Assembly: GCA_963932465.1 (NCBI GenBank)
Contig: OZ010786.1
Span: forward strand, 274,692,411 to 274,756,410
Source: Maratus speciosus
Taxonomy: Eukaryota > Arthropoda > Arachnida > Araneae > Salticidae
DNA length: 64,000 nt
Reading direction: 5' to 3'
The notes under the pieces are model-generated. The model had not been told where the DNA came from, ran no database searches, and saw nothing but the letters and a program-made list of their open reading frames with translations. Made by a program: the position numbers and the translations under genes. The first letter of the stretch is position 1. Each line of letters opens with the position of its first letter. Positions 1 to 10,177 of this stretch are shown in pieces.

Positions 1-1098
1 ACACGTCGACTGTTTCAAAGATAGCCTCCTTCCTCGCTAAAATAACGATCCTATGTATCCGGATAAAGTGGTGTTAAAAGAGTGTTTTTGCAAAGCACCA
101 TTAGAATATTAGTAATATTCACTATTGTGATGTTGAAAGTAACATATCATCACATCCTTTTTAAAATTAAATTCCCCATTTTAAAATTTAATTTCTACTT
201 TCATAATTATAAACTGAATCAAAACTTCCTCTTCTTTCTAAAAAGAATATATCTATTTCTTCTTTTCTTTTGCGCTTTAATTTTCAGTTAAGTTTCCCAA
301 GCTCAACAAAAGCCGTTAATAAAGCAAATCAAAAACAAATCTTTTCTCATCATAGAATCATTAACTGTTCGAGCATATTTTCCTTCGGTTAACGAATACA
401 TATAAAAAAGATATTCTTTGACCCTATGCTCCAGTTGTAGCAGTTATTTATACACTCAGTGTTAATTTTCAGTTTGATAGGCCTTTTCGGCCGCAAATAT
501 ATACTCTGTTTATATTAAAATCGGCGCCCGGCATCTGCATTGCTGATTCTAAATGCATATTTCCCATCATTTAGCTTTGGCATTCGTATTTGTACGTTGA
601 AATGTTAAAACGCCAATAAACAGTCCTTTTGGCTAGCTTTTTAATTCAAAGTTCCATTAAGTGATACATCTTTGGGGTTATAATGGTCCAGTGTACCATC
701 AAGATATTGGATCGACACATTGGCAACGATATCTGACAAATTATTCATTCCTTCTCTGTACACCGTACTGTGAACAGCTCACTGAAAGGGCCCCTCTCTG
801 GCACTTACATTAGTCATCTCTACAGCTAATAAAGCCATCCTGTCTTAAAGTTGTAGTGTTCTTTTTTTCGTTTTTTATGCCTAATATTCAAGGATCTACG
901 AACCTGGATTACCAACGATTGATACTTAAAGAAAAACAGCAATATAGTAATAAAACGTTTTCGCTACAGATCATGGTCTACAGTATAACTATGGGATAAA
1001 AGTTTAAAGTGAGTGGTACTTATAAGTACCGTAATTAGATAAAGGGCTAAACACTCTCTTAAATCTTTTAAACGAGACGAACTTGACGCTCCACATTT
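1..1098. other. Intergenic AT-rich stretch, no recognisable feature
   Basis: I find no coding pattern, terminal repeat or tandem repeat here. The only small structure is a 16-bp palindrome GGTACTTATAAGTACC near 1014-1029. Short open frames in this stretch have no recognisable domain and a composition like the surrounding non-coding DNA. Confidence 0.5.
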
Positions 1099-1145
1099 CG
1101 GAATGTGGTTGGTTGTCAGTACATACGGCATCACTGATTGAATTA

Positions 1146-1384
1146 CTGTGATTTTCTAGCACTTTTAGGGATGTTATCAGATTTAAAACAAAGCAAAATA
1201 GTCTCTTCTAATTCCCATAACAATACAATGAATAGGACAGAAAGGTATAATATTCTTTTTGGCCCATTCATTTTATTCGTTTTGACTGTTTTCATTTCAC
1301 CCTGTATTTATAAGGGTGTTGGAAGAGACTATTTTGCTTTGTTTTAAATGTGATAATATCACTAAAAGTGCTATAAAATCACAG
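1146..1384. mobile_element. Foldback MITE (239 bp) with TA target duplication
   Basis: Long terminal inverted repeats of about 65 bp run from CTGTGATTTTCTAGCACTTT at the left end to the matching reverse complement ending AAAATCACAG at 1384. They are flanked by TA at 1144-1145 and 1385-1386. The interior is AT-rich and non-coding. An open frame across it is only a consequence of the symmetrical repeat. The TA duplication fits a Tc1/mariner-mobilised non-autonomous element. Its right TA is also the left TA of the next element. Confidence 0.75.
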
Positions 1385-1386
1385 TA

Positions 1387-2093
1387 CAGTGTACTCTCGA
1401 TTATCCGTGAGCGGATTATCCGGTTTGCGGATTATCCGTGCTCATTTAGGACTGACTAAAAAAAAAAAAATAAATTAAGGCAAACATTTTCACGGTTATT
1501 ATGCATGTAAAATCGATGTTAATATGAATTAGAATCTTTTACGGTTTAGCTGATAGTATTCTGAAGTATGTAGAGGTAAAATCGAACGTTCTGGAACCTA
1601 TGTGACGGGTAGGGTTAAAGGGGATGTGAGGGCATGTGAGCCTGGCTTCCAGTGTTTGACAGATAAAGACATCGTTTCTAACTGTGTTGTTAAATCTAGT
1701 GATGATAGTACTGATGCAGAAAATGTACTAAAAGAGGGAAATACAATTTCTCATTCTACTGCTCTACAATCTGTAGAAACTTTGTTAGACTATATGGGAG
1801 AAACAGAATTTGATTACGATTACATTACTGCGGTTCGTAAAGTATGTGCTGATATAAGACAAGAGATGAACAAATAGCAAAAGCAAAGCTGCATTACGGA
1901 TTTTTTGAAGCAGTAAATGTTAAAAAGAAAATTCCCAGTTTGATGTTATACAGCATGCAAATGTAAGTAATTTTTATATGTTTGTAGTATGTTGATTTTT
2001 TCTTTATAAAAAGGAGTTTTCGGATTATCCGTGTTTTTCGATTGTTCGTGCGACTTCTCCCGGTGATTAACCCTGATAATCGGGAGTGCACTG
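1387..2093 (+). mobile_element. Tigger/pogo-like DNA transposon, deleted (about 0.7 kb)
   Basis: Terminal inverted repeats are CAGTGTACTCTCGATTATCC on the left and the reverse complement of CAGTGCACTCCCGATTATCA on the right (ending 2093). Subterminal GGATTATCCG motifs recur on both sides. The left flank is TA. On the right the TA survives only in the copy beyond the hAT insertion (CACTG followed by TAGTT at 4978). The element keeps only the 3' end of a transposase gene (1602-1877), so it is an internally deleted copy. CAGT ends with a TA duplication are typical of Tigger/pogo elements of the Tc1/mariner superfamily. Confidence 0.8.
1602..1877 (+). pseudogene. Tigger transposase C-terminal remnant
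   Basis: An open stretch of 91 codons reads as the acidic C-terminal tail of a Tigger/jerky-type transposase. It has a segment like PGFQCLTDKDIV, then an acidic linker, then ISHSTALQSVETLLDYM and a final basic helix. The order 'T-D-E-I-V, acidic run, S-H-x-A-L-x-x-L-E-x-x-L' is the usual end of these proteins. The HTH, CENP-B and DDE domains are absent, consistent with internal deletion. It lies inside the TIRs at 1387-2093 in the expected orientation. The first methionine is probably not a real start; this is the tail of a longer frame. Confidence 0.6.
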
Positions 2094-2887
2094 CAGTCAG
2101 GGGCGTCGCCATGGGGGGATATGGGGGGAGCCTCCCCCCCCCCCCCCCAATATATGTGAAGTTGGGAAATTTGAGCTTAGAGTTGGGAAATTCTAGATTT
2201 TTTGAGGCATTTACTTTTTTAAAAGTAATAGTAAAAAAATTACGAAATTTTTATTGTTTTGGTGATTATTTTGAGTACTGCAACAGTAAACAAGTTAAAT
2301 TATCAAAAGAAATACAAAAAGAAATCAGCCACACTCAATCTATCCTTGTATTTTTCACTTCTACAAAAATATTGTACATCTACCAGACCTAAATTTCTCT
2401 ACTCCTGTCCATCAATAACTGACTAACCAGTTCCTTTATTTCCTCCAAAACTTTGTTCCTTTCTCAAAAATTTCACCCTACCTCCCCTTCTCCTCCCAAA
2501 AGAGAATCTAGCTATTTTAATCCAAAGGGATTGCAGCTTCTTTTGAAAATTGGAGATCACTTGTAGCACAACAGAAAGGAATGTAGTAACCTACCTGAAA
2601 CACAGCTACGGGCAAGAAGCTTTGATGAGTTTTCACAACTTTTTTGACTAATTTTGCGATTTTTGGACAATATTTTACTCATTCTCACGATTTTTTTGCC
2701 GCAAAAATTAGTTAACCCTTCGCTGTCAAGTAAAAAGCGTTATATGAGCAAATGCGGATATAAGAAGTCGTTAGTTTAGATAAATTTGTCACATTTTACT
2801 TTTATTTGTGTGCGGAAATATATATCAGTCCTGTTCGTTTATATTCATACGTGTTTATAAAATTTTAAACCAAAAGTCCAGTGTTCT

Positions 2888-3532
2888 GTGCTTAAAGCTG
2901 TTCTAAAAAGTTACTATAAATCTCAGCACGAAGAAACCCTTCATAATTGGAAAAGAGATTTCGTGCAAGATTTTGGAGCATCTAAAAATCCATTCGAGGA
3001 TGAAAAAGGTAAAAAATGGAAGATTTTAATTTGGAACAGAAATATAACCATGAAAGCAGTCCATCAACTGAAGAAAAAATCGACATGCACTGTAACACTG
3101 ACACGTTGCACTTGAATAAAATTTGGAAGAAATAAAGATTTCCTTACAGGCAAGCTCACAAACAGTTATGAATATTAGGATATGACTGGAGAAGCTGAGT
3201 TCCGAAAGCACCGTAGAAAAACGGTTTCACCAAAGGCAATAGGTAAAAATAATAGCACAGCAATGGGCATTGACACACATAAGTTTTACAGTAAAGAATT
3301 ATAAGAAATACAAGAAAATTTCGGGAATTTAGTAATGGGCTTAAATGACAATTTTCCCTATATCAAGAGAATATTGCAACAATGCATTTCATATTTAAAT
3401 TACAACTGTGCAAGGGAAAAGTTAATAATGTTTCCACCTGGATATGAGAAACCGGATGTACATGACTTGCAGAGTCAAATAGAAATAAACCAAATCACAA
3501 CTCACTTAACAAACCTTTTACTCATGCCATGA
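2888..3532 (+). pseudogene. Possible body of the hAT transposase, unrecognised
   Basis: Two open stretches (75 and 65 codons, in different frames) lie upstream of the recognisable hAT C-terminal domain and in the same orientation. Between them the reading is broken by stops and frame changes. I do not recognise a domain. The first contains a K/W-rich segment (KRDFVQDFGASKNPF) and the second the segment MGLNDNFPYIKRIL. Position inside the hAT TIRs suggests remains of the transposase or of a captured sequence, but this is inference only. Confidence 0.3.
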
Positions 3533-3612
3533 AGTTCAAAGACTATTTGGGTCACGCCATCAAACTATATACTCGTACCTTAACATTCACAGCAGTTTAT
3601 CTTTATGGCGTT

Positions 3613-3745
3613 GCATCTAATGAAAGAATCTTTAGTCAAATAAAAATTTAAAAAATATATATTGCAAGCTACAATGAGGGATGACAGACTTGACAGCCTA
3701 ATGCTTTTAAAATATGAAAGCGAAATAGGGAATTTTATTAAACTA
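3613..3745 (+). pseudogene. hAT transposase C-terminal (dimerisation) domain remnant
   Basis: The + strand reads ASNERIFSQIKI, then a stop, then after a frame change MRDDRLDSLMLLKYESE. This is the characteristic end of hAT transposases (S-x-E-R-x-F-S, then 'R-L-x-x-L-x-L-L'), which forms the dimerisation helix pair. At least one stop and one frameshift show that it is dead. Upstream coding sequence is too degraded to place the catalytic residues. Confidence 0.7.
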
Positions 3746-4129
3746 AGCGATGTTATTAACAGGTGGGCTTCTTTGAAGACCACAAGAATTAATATTAAGT
3801 GAAAACTAGTCGGATGTGCCAATCCCAAAATTTTCTTCTACTCTATACATGTTAATGCCTCAAAATTTGCAATCACAGTACCAAAATTAAATGAAAATTC
3901 TTTGCCTATAATAACAAACTCTAAAGGTATAGATTTGTTGAATTGTGTGCATTTAAAAAGGAGATATAAGCATAGCATTTTTCAAAAAAATCATTGAATT
4001 TTGGCACCCAGCCTCTTAGATGTCTGCAACCAAAATTCTTTACTCAAAGTGCACAAAAGCGATAGCTTTGGACAGTATAGACCCAAGCCTAATAAGGATC
4101 TATTTATGTGGAAGTGCTACTTATGTGGA

Positions 4130-4745
4130 ATATGAAGTTTGACTACATTCCTTGCATTAGTTTTTGAGGTACAGCTATTGCAAAATCGTGAAAAATGCTG
4201 CATAGCAGCGACACCTGCTATATGATATACATAAAAAGCTAATCTGCATCAAATTATGTCAAGGTTTAACAGAATATGACGTTTGAACAAATTCCGTGCA
4301 ATAGTTTTTGAAATATAATTATTGCTAAAGTCATGTAAATCGTGAAAAATGCCGCATAGCAGTGCCACCTGTTGGACGATTACACCAAAACCAAATCAGC
4401 ACCAATTTTTATCAAGGTACAGTCAAACCTCGTTAACACGAACTGTTTCCGATTGCCTCGTCCAGTTGTATGTAATGTAGTTAAGTTCGATAACACGAAC
4501 TACTTTTAATACGAACAGAAAAAGTTTCCCCTTGAGTGTTCGCGTTAACGGGGTTCGACTGTATAAGTGAATCTCTAAAGTTTTATTAAATTTCGTGCAT
4601 TAGTTCTTGTGTTAGAGTGCCCACAAAATTTGTATCACATATAGACAGACAGATATTTTCTAAAAACAGTCATCAGTCTAAAACCGGAAGTCGAATTTTT
4701 TCACGAATCCAATACTTTCTTCTTGTACAGATAGAAGAAAGTAAA
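4130..4745. repeat. Diverged tandem repeat, period about 150 bp, with hairpin tail
   Basis: Three partial units share the phrases 'TGCATTAGTTTTTGA', 'AAAAATGCYGCATAGCAG' and 'CACCTGYT'. The third is split by the Tigger MITE. The array is followed by ACAGACAGATATTTTC and a short hairpin (TACTTTCTTCTTGTACAGATAGAAGAAAGTA). A related stretch with 'AACAGGTGGCGC' and a similar hairpin occurs at 40880-41340. This looks like a dispersed repeat with internal tandem units. Confidence 0.55.
4420..4561. mobile_element. Tigger-type MITE (142 bp)
   Basis: The inverted ends CAGTCAAACCTCGTTAACAC and the reverse complement of CAGTCGAACCCCGTTAACGC are flanked by TA at 4418-4419 and 4562-4563. The internal GTTAACACGAAC motif repeats. 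There is no coding capacity. It is inserted in the hAT element and splits the tandem repeat, so it is younger than both. Confidence 0.85.
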
Positions 4746-5132
4746 AAGCGTATTTATTTTTTTAGTAAACAAACCCATAATTAGAATTTTTATATTTTCA
4801 GTTTCAGAATTTTTCTTTGGAAAGGAATTTTTTATGCAAAAGTATCATTATAATTATTACACACGTTGCGCATATCATTTTAGTCGAAAATTGGATCAAT
4901 TTGTTTCAAGTTGGGAAATTTTCGAATTCTCCCCCCCCCCCCCCCCCGAAAAAATATCTGTGGCTACGTCCCTGACTGTAGTTCAATCAGTGATGCCGAA
5001 TGTACTGACAACCATATTCCGCAATTATTATCGGAAACTCTATTTCAGTTAGAATGGGACACCCTGTATTTTTGAGTGAATAACTGGATTGCGATTACAG
5101 TCTGTGCGTGAGTATGAGTTTTCTTTCTTTGG

Positions 5133-5267
5133 GCCATTTTTTACTTTTTCGATTTTGGGTACAGATTTTTTGAATAAAGGTACTTTCACTTTCGAAGCCG
5201 GTTCCGAAGATGAAAATACCTTTATTAACAAAAAAATGTGCAACCAAAATCAAAAAAGTAAAAAATG
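5133..5267. repeat. Hairpin repeat, copy 1 (TTTTTTACTTTTTCGA family)
   Basis: A near-palindrome with arms of about 60 bp: TTTTTTACTTTTTCGATTTT on one side and AAAATCAAAAAAGTAAAAAA on the other, with a GAAGCCGGTTC centre. The core of the insertion at 12976-13378 has the same sequence and the same symmetry, so this is a dispersed family. It is non-coding: open frames on either strand are mirror images caused by the palindrome. Confidence 0.65.
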
Positions 5268-5289
5268 AACTATTAGAGAATAACCTCAG

Positions 5290-6110
5290 CAAAAAAAAAT
5301 TAAAAAATAATAATAATAAATAAAAAAATAAAAAGAAAGAAAGAAAAAGGTAAGAAAAAAAGAAAGAAATAACAAGCAGGAATTCTGTTTTTTTTTTTTC
5401 AGAATTTAGTGTCGCCCCCCGATAAGAGGGGTGGGGGGAGGCGTGAATATTATTACGAAGTGTTAGCCGTCGAATTTCGACGAAAGAAAATGTTTAAGAA
5501 GGAACTGTTTCCTTAATTTATTATAAACCTACGAAATTGGTTACAATAAAACATGCATCTTATGTTGGTTAGTCTAACTCTCAAACATTACTTTAATCTA
5601 AAGGTCACTGCTCTTCTATAAAGGCACTCAAAATTTTTGTAAAACTTTGCGTTTTACCAGTGTGCGATTTCAATTGCGTTATTTTCAAAGGTAAAGCATT
5701 TCCGCCTGTGAAGAATTTCAAAGCTGCTGGAGTGAAAATGATGCACTTCTACGAAACATATTTCAGTTTTCAGATTAAACACGCGCTTTTATTTTACATA
5801 AAATGACGTCATTTGCATCCGCTGAAGAATTCCATATTTATGATCCAGTCTTAAACAACATCTACAGAAAAATATGCATAGGACGTCACTATCGCGGAAT
5901 AATACACAAACCCAGAAAAATGCGATGTCGTAAACTCGACAAGAAAAATCGGTTATCTAATGATTCATATGCCTTCATTTGTTTCCAACATTAATATGGA
6001 TACTCAAAATTAAATATAATTTATAATAGCTCCATGTTATATCAGAATTCAAAATAGTACTATTTTAATTACAATTTATTTTCAGTTGTTATGAGAAATT
6101 GGCAACAAAA
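5290..6110. other. Low-complexity and unassigned sequence
   Basis: This holds a purine-rich A/AAG tract (about 5290-5370), a poly-T run, and a short C/G-rich hairpin near 5410-5445 resembling the terminal region of hAT elements (GTGTCGCCCCCC), but no partner end was found. The remainder shows nothing recognisable. Confidence 0.4.
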
Positions 6111-6114
6111 AAAT

Positions 6115-6201
6115 ATAGTTATCCGCTATTTTCCCTTCACTTTTTACAGAAATGGAGTACTTCAGTAGCCACTATTTAAGAAACTGCGTTAAAAACTACA
6201 A

Positions 6202-6250
<49 letters not shown>

Positions 6251-6360
6251 TCTCAAAAATAAATTGAGATGCATTTTTCAAACAAATTGCAGTTAAAAGT
6301 ACTTTTTCCCCCTATACGAAGGTGAAACGGAAAATGTGCGATGCTTAGAAGTTTAAAAAA
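6115..6360. repeat. Diverged dispersed repeat, copy A, with AAT microsatellite
   Basis: About 200 bp here match 11800-12010 in the same orientation. Shared phrases include 'AAAAACTACAAA', 'AAACAAATTGCA' and 'AAAAGTAC'. An (AAT)n tract at 6201-6250 (about 17 units) is present only in this copy. The family is unknown and I see no coding sequence. Confidence 0.5.
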
Positions 6361-6817
6361 TTGCTGTAAGCGATTATCAGTATTTAACCGTACACTGGTA
6401 TATCTGCTTCATTTTACGGCTTGTTTATGTAACGTAATGTTTTTTTAAGGACGATACTTTAATTGTTGCCCGAAAGAAATAACATATCGAGGGCTAAATA
6501 CATTCATATTAAAGCTAGGAATTTCAAATGAACCGTCCCATCGATTTAACATTAGCTTGAAAGTATATTCGTGTGACAGAAGAGTAACCCCTATGCAAAT
6601 TTCAGATTATTTTGAAATGAAACTAATCCAGAGACACTGTATTTAATAATGTTTTGTTTAGTGACTTTTGATCTTTTTCTCCGACCTTCGTTTTTGTTCT
6701 TCCTATGCAGAAGTACTGATAAAAATGCGAGTCCCGAAAGCACTTCACAGATCACAGATATGACAAGCCCTCACAGATCTGCACAAAATGCGGGAGCCAA
6801 GATAAACAATTTCGTGG

Positions 6818-6819
<2 letters not shown>

Positions 6820-6864
<45 letters not shown>
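6820..6864. repeat. Poly-T tract, 45 bp
   Basis: An uninterrupted T run. A 78-codon open frame spanning it owes its length to the poly-phenylalanine translation and is not a gene. No flanking target duplication was seen, so retroposition is not shown. Confidence 0.9.
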
Positions 6865-6865
<1 letters not shown>

Positions 6866-6959
6866 AGAGAGAGTTCTCGAAATAAGAATGCTTGAAATGT
6901 GGGAATGCAGCCCACGATCCATATGTGCAGGTGTTGCCCGCTTGATGATTATTATTATT

Positions 6960-7340
6960 TACTTTATTTATTTTGGACGTAAGGCGAGGGGGAGGGGGGG
7001 ATTGAAAAATGTTATAAAACTGTTTTTAAGAATGTTTGCTTAGAAAACCAATTTCAAAATTTTACAAACAACATAAAAAAAATAAATGAATAAAAATAAA
7101 TAGTTGAAGTGTTGACACATGAATCAAATGAAAACCCAATATAAAAATGTATAAATTTATATAACAGACGCAAATACAGCTATAAATAAACTTATTTCCA
7201 TTCATCATTGGAGCAATAATGTTAAAATATGCCAATATTTCCATAATCGAGTTTTTATCATGCTTTAATATATTTTTTCACACTTATATGACGTTATATA
7301 TTGACCACGTCCTTTATATTTCCAATATGACGTAATATTC
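6960..7340. other. AT-rich stretch, nothing recognised
   Basis: T- and A-rich sequence with only short open frames on both strands and no domain, TIR or tandem repeat that I can identify. Confidence 0.4.
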
Positions 7341-7350
7341 CATTTTTTTT

Positions 7351-9000
7351 TATTCGTCAAATTAATTAAATAATGATAATTTTTCACGTGGAAATCATAA
7401 AACAGAAAAATGATGTCGTAGCATTCACTTTTGTTTTTAATTCGTCAAACTATTTATTTTATTTTTTCACGTGGAAATTTTGCAGTAGAAAAGTTATCAT
7501 GTAATATTAGAGGTCTGCACGGGCCCGGGCTTGGCCCGAGGCCCGTACCCGGCCCGGCCCGCGGGCCGGGCCGGGCCGGCGAAATGGAGGAGAATTTTCA
7601 AACGGGCCGGGCCGGGCCGGCAGAATTAGGGCAATTTTTTCAACGGGCCGGACCGGCAAAAAAATTGAACGGGCCTGCAGGGCCGGGCTGGACCGATAAA
7701 AAAAATTAATCGGGCCTATCGGCCCGATATAAGAATTTGAGAGAAGCAGATAAAATACGAGGCCATTTCCAATGAATATGACTTTTTCGAAAAGTATAAA
7801 TGTGCGTTACGAGCCGATGCGAGTTTAACAACATCAATACAGAAATGTAGCATGCCCATCGTAGAGATCGGCATCGTACAGTTACATGATGCCTGATCCC
7901 GGGTTTAATTTTTTCGGCAGACTTGTGCCGGGGCGGAACTGGTCTTAATCGTTCTCAGGATGTGTAGGACAGGCATTATGTTTTGTAAAAGTATTAATAG
8001 CAATAATGAACTTCTGTTAACAGTATCTTTGGAAATTTACCTTAAGGTGGTTCTCATATTTACTGCTCAACAATGCGAAAGTTTCAGACACATTTTCTGA
8101 CTCATTTTTAAGTATAAAGGCATGAAATTGACAGGCCTAAGTATTGAAGGCATTTGGAATCGAATAGCGTTTCCATTTTTCATAAATTACGTACAGAGAT
8201 AACAGAGACTCTTGTCACGTGACTGTACGTTTTTCTCCTTTCCTGTGCTATCGCTTCCGGAAATTCGATTCAAAACGCTAAATTTGGCAGTATTTTCTGA
8301 AAGATATATTACTTTTATCTAAGAAAAAAACGGCATTTACATGGTTTCTGAATAAGAATGCCTGCCAATCTCATGCGTTTCCGAAAAGAAATGAATTCAT
8401 AAATGTATCAAAATGTAGCTCCTTTGGATTTGAGAAAAGCCTTAAAAATGGCAGAAATATTTTCACAAATCTACTTTTTATTATAAGCTTCAAAAGTTAT
8501 CATGTTTTTTAACCCTTTATTCTAAACTACATTAATCTTTTAATGAACCCTTATTTAAATTTTGAAACGTCTGTAGAGACGTTGACTAAAACACTGTAAG
8601 TAATCGTTAATGTTTACTATTGTGTGTTTTCTATTTTGCGAACACATAGTAATTTAAAATATACTGTAAAATGGTCCCATAAATATGCATGTAGTATTTA
8701 TTAAAAGAATCTTAATTGCATGTCGAGAAAAAACGGAATTTTTTGCAGAAATTGAGTCGGGCCGGGCCGGGCCGGGCCTGTTTTCACTGATTTTTGTACG
8801 GGCCGGGCCGGGTTCGGGCCGAACTTTCAATTTTTACACCGGGCCGGGCCGGGCCAAAATAGCTTTCCTTCGGGCCGGGCCGGGCCCGGGCCTGGAAATT
8901 CCGGCCCGTGCAGACCTCTATGTAATATTCCCTTTCATTAAATTCGTCAAACCATTTATTTCCCTTTTTCACGTGGAAATCTTGCAATATAAAAGTAATT
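7351..9000. repeat. Short repeats with CACGTGGAAAT box, interrupted by hAT
   Basis: Three units of roughly 75-80 bp start with TTCGTCAAA and contain TTTTTCACGTGGAAAT (about 7355-7400, 7441-7500 and 8943-9000). The hAT element at 7508-8920 separates the second and third. Without it they form a short degenerate tandem array. The CACGTG box and the neighbouring 'ATGACGTAAT' phrase also occur in the Helitron bodies of this window, so they may share an origin. Confidence 0.5.
7508..8920. mobile_element. Non-autonomous hAT element with GGGCC-rich ends (1.4 kb)
   Basis: The ends TAGAGGTCTGCACGGGCC and the exact reverse complement GGCCCGTGCAGACCTCTA are flanked by a perfect 8-bp duplication TGTAATAT (7500-7507 and 8921-8928). 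Both subterminal regions (7520-7720 and 8757-8905) are runs of CCGGG/GGGCC units separated by AT-rich spacers, very unlike the AT-rich surroundings. The middle (7740-8750) is AT-rich with no recognisable transposase. Open frames giving glycine-proline-alanine-arginine translations come from the GGGCC repeats and are not proteins. Confidence 0.85.
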
Positions 9001-9509
9001 GTTGTGGTAAGAATTTTATTGTGGATTTTTAATTGTTGGCAACAGCTATAACGAAAAATGTTTCAATTTGATTGGAAATTGCTGTTAAATTTGTGGGTTT
9101 TTTATTAATTAAAAATGAATTATAAGTTATTTCGATTCCGGATTACTTTAGTTGCCTCGGCCGTATTTTAATGCACATGTACGTAACATGTCACAATTCT
9201 GGCTTCCAAACTGTGGATTTGTATAGAATTACAGACATACAGACAAATTTTCATTTTTATATATTAGATTTCTGTTTAATATTTGGTAATTTATCAATGA
9301 TTTAAAAAGAAGCATAAAATGCCACAAGGTTTTCGGCAAGGCTGAAATTCATATAAATTTAATTTAAAACTATTTATTGAAGTTCAGAAATGCAATGAAA
9401 TGTTTTACAAAACAGTTACTTTTGAGTAGATACTGGATTATCTGATCGAAAGATTTTCTTATCAGCAGACAAATAATGCTATACTGCAGCCAATATTGTA
9501 CCAAATGTT

Positions 9510-9613
9510 GGCTTTACATTGAAAATATTTTTAATAAAATACCATTATTACAGAAAGATTGGTTTTACATTAGAAAGATTTGTAATAAAACATCAATATT
9601 TCAGAAATAGTGA
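9510..9613. repeat. 52-bp tandem duplication
   Basis: Two adjacent units share 'TTTACATTRRAAA', 'TTTRTAATAAAA' and 'TTWCAGAAA'. They differ at several positions, so the duplication is not recent. Flanking sequence (9000-10170) otherwise shows nothing I can identify. Confidence 0.6.
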
Positions 9614-10169
9614 CTTCTTTGCACTGAAAATGTCGGAAGTGAAATGGCGAAATTTTGCTTGTCAATATTGGTGCAGTGTAGGCTGTTGGGTCCCTATTTC
9701 AAGCCAATAATGCCAAAATTCGACAAGATATAGCTAATATTCACAAAGATTGCACATCAATACAAAAGTTGGTCCAATATTGTTTAGCTTCTATAGAGTA
9801 CCCTTGTTTAACCTTATAAACTCTTATAAAATATATAGGTGAGTTACCATTTTTTTTCTTCTGGCAAATTCACACAAATACTTGGTAAACATTTTTTCTC
9901 TGGGCACAGTTTTGTTTACCGCAAGAGCACTAATCTCTTAGCCCCATACTGCTGTCTCTTTTCTATGGAAAGGCTTATGGCATGCGAATTTAATGTGTCA
10001 GTGTTTTATGTGTACAAGATGATGTTAAGCGGTAAAATCGCGAATCTGGATATGAATTTGAGACATTAAACATTAGCTTTACTGCAGGATTCTACAAACT
10101 GTTTTCTCAAGGGCCACGCAGAGAGTTCCATCCTGAAGGTGGAATCTTCTGCACTTTCCACACCTGAGG
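9614..10169. other. Unassigned stretch, nothing recognised
   Basis: Two open frames of 63-76 codons lie here without recognisable domains. There are no terminal repeats and no tandem structure. Confidence 0.35.
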
Positions 10170-10177
10170 GTGAGGAG

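Larger units (their letters stand above)
2098..4974 (+). mobile_element. hAT element (2.9 kb), decayed
   Basis: The terminal repeats CAGGGGCGTCGCCA (2098) and the reverse complement of CAGGGACGTAGCCA (ending 4974) are flanked by an 8-bp target duplication with one mismatch, ACTGCAGT (2090-2097) and ACTGTAGT (4975-4982). Poly-C tracts lie close to both ends. A decayed hAT dimerisation domain lies at 3613-3745 on the + strand. The element landed at the right end of the Tigger copy. It contains a Tigger MITE (4420-4561) and a short diverged tandem repeat. Confidence 0.8.
1099..5021. repeat. Split palindrome: arms 1099-1143 and 4981-5021
   Basis: The left arm (containing CAGTACATACGGCATCACTG) is the reverse complement of the right arm (CAGTGATGCCGAATGTACTG) over about 40-45 bp. 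The two sites are 3.8 kb apart. Everything between them can be explained as three later insertions, each with its own ends. With those removed, the arms meet around a central TA dinucleotide. The simplest reading is a short hairpin repeat whose central TA was the target of TA-specific transposons. Beyond the arms the sequences diverge. Confidence 0.6.

Noticed and set aside
5049..5292. Two overlapping minus-strand frames of 64-65 codons
   Set aside because: Within the hairpin repeat at 5133-5267; no domain, palindromic origin.
6649..6885. 78-codon frame with poly-Phe
   Set aside because: Runs through a 45-bp T tract; no domain and no reason to expect a gene.
7431..7709. 92-codon Gly/Pro/Arg/Ala-rich frame (also 8685-9032 on + and 8784-8987 on -)
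   Set aside because: They are translations of GGGCC repeat arrays at the ends of a hAT element, open in several frames at once; composition is forced by the repeat.
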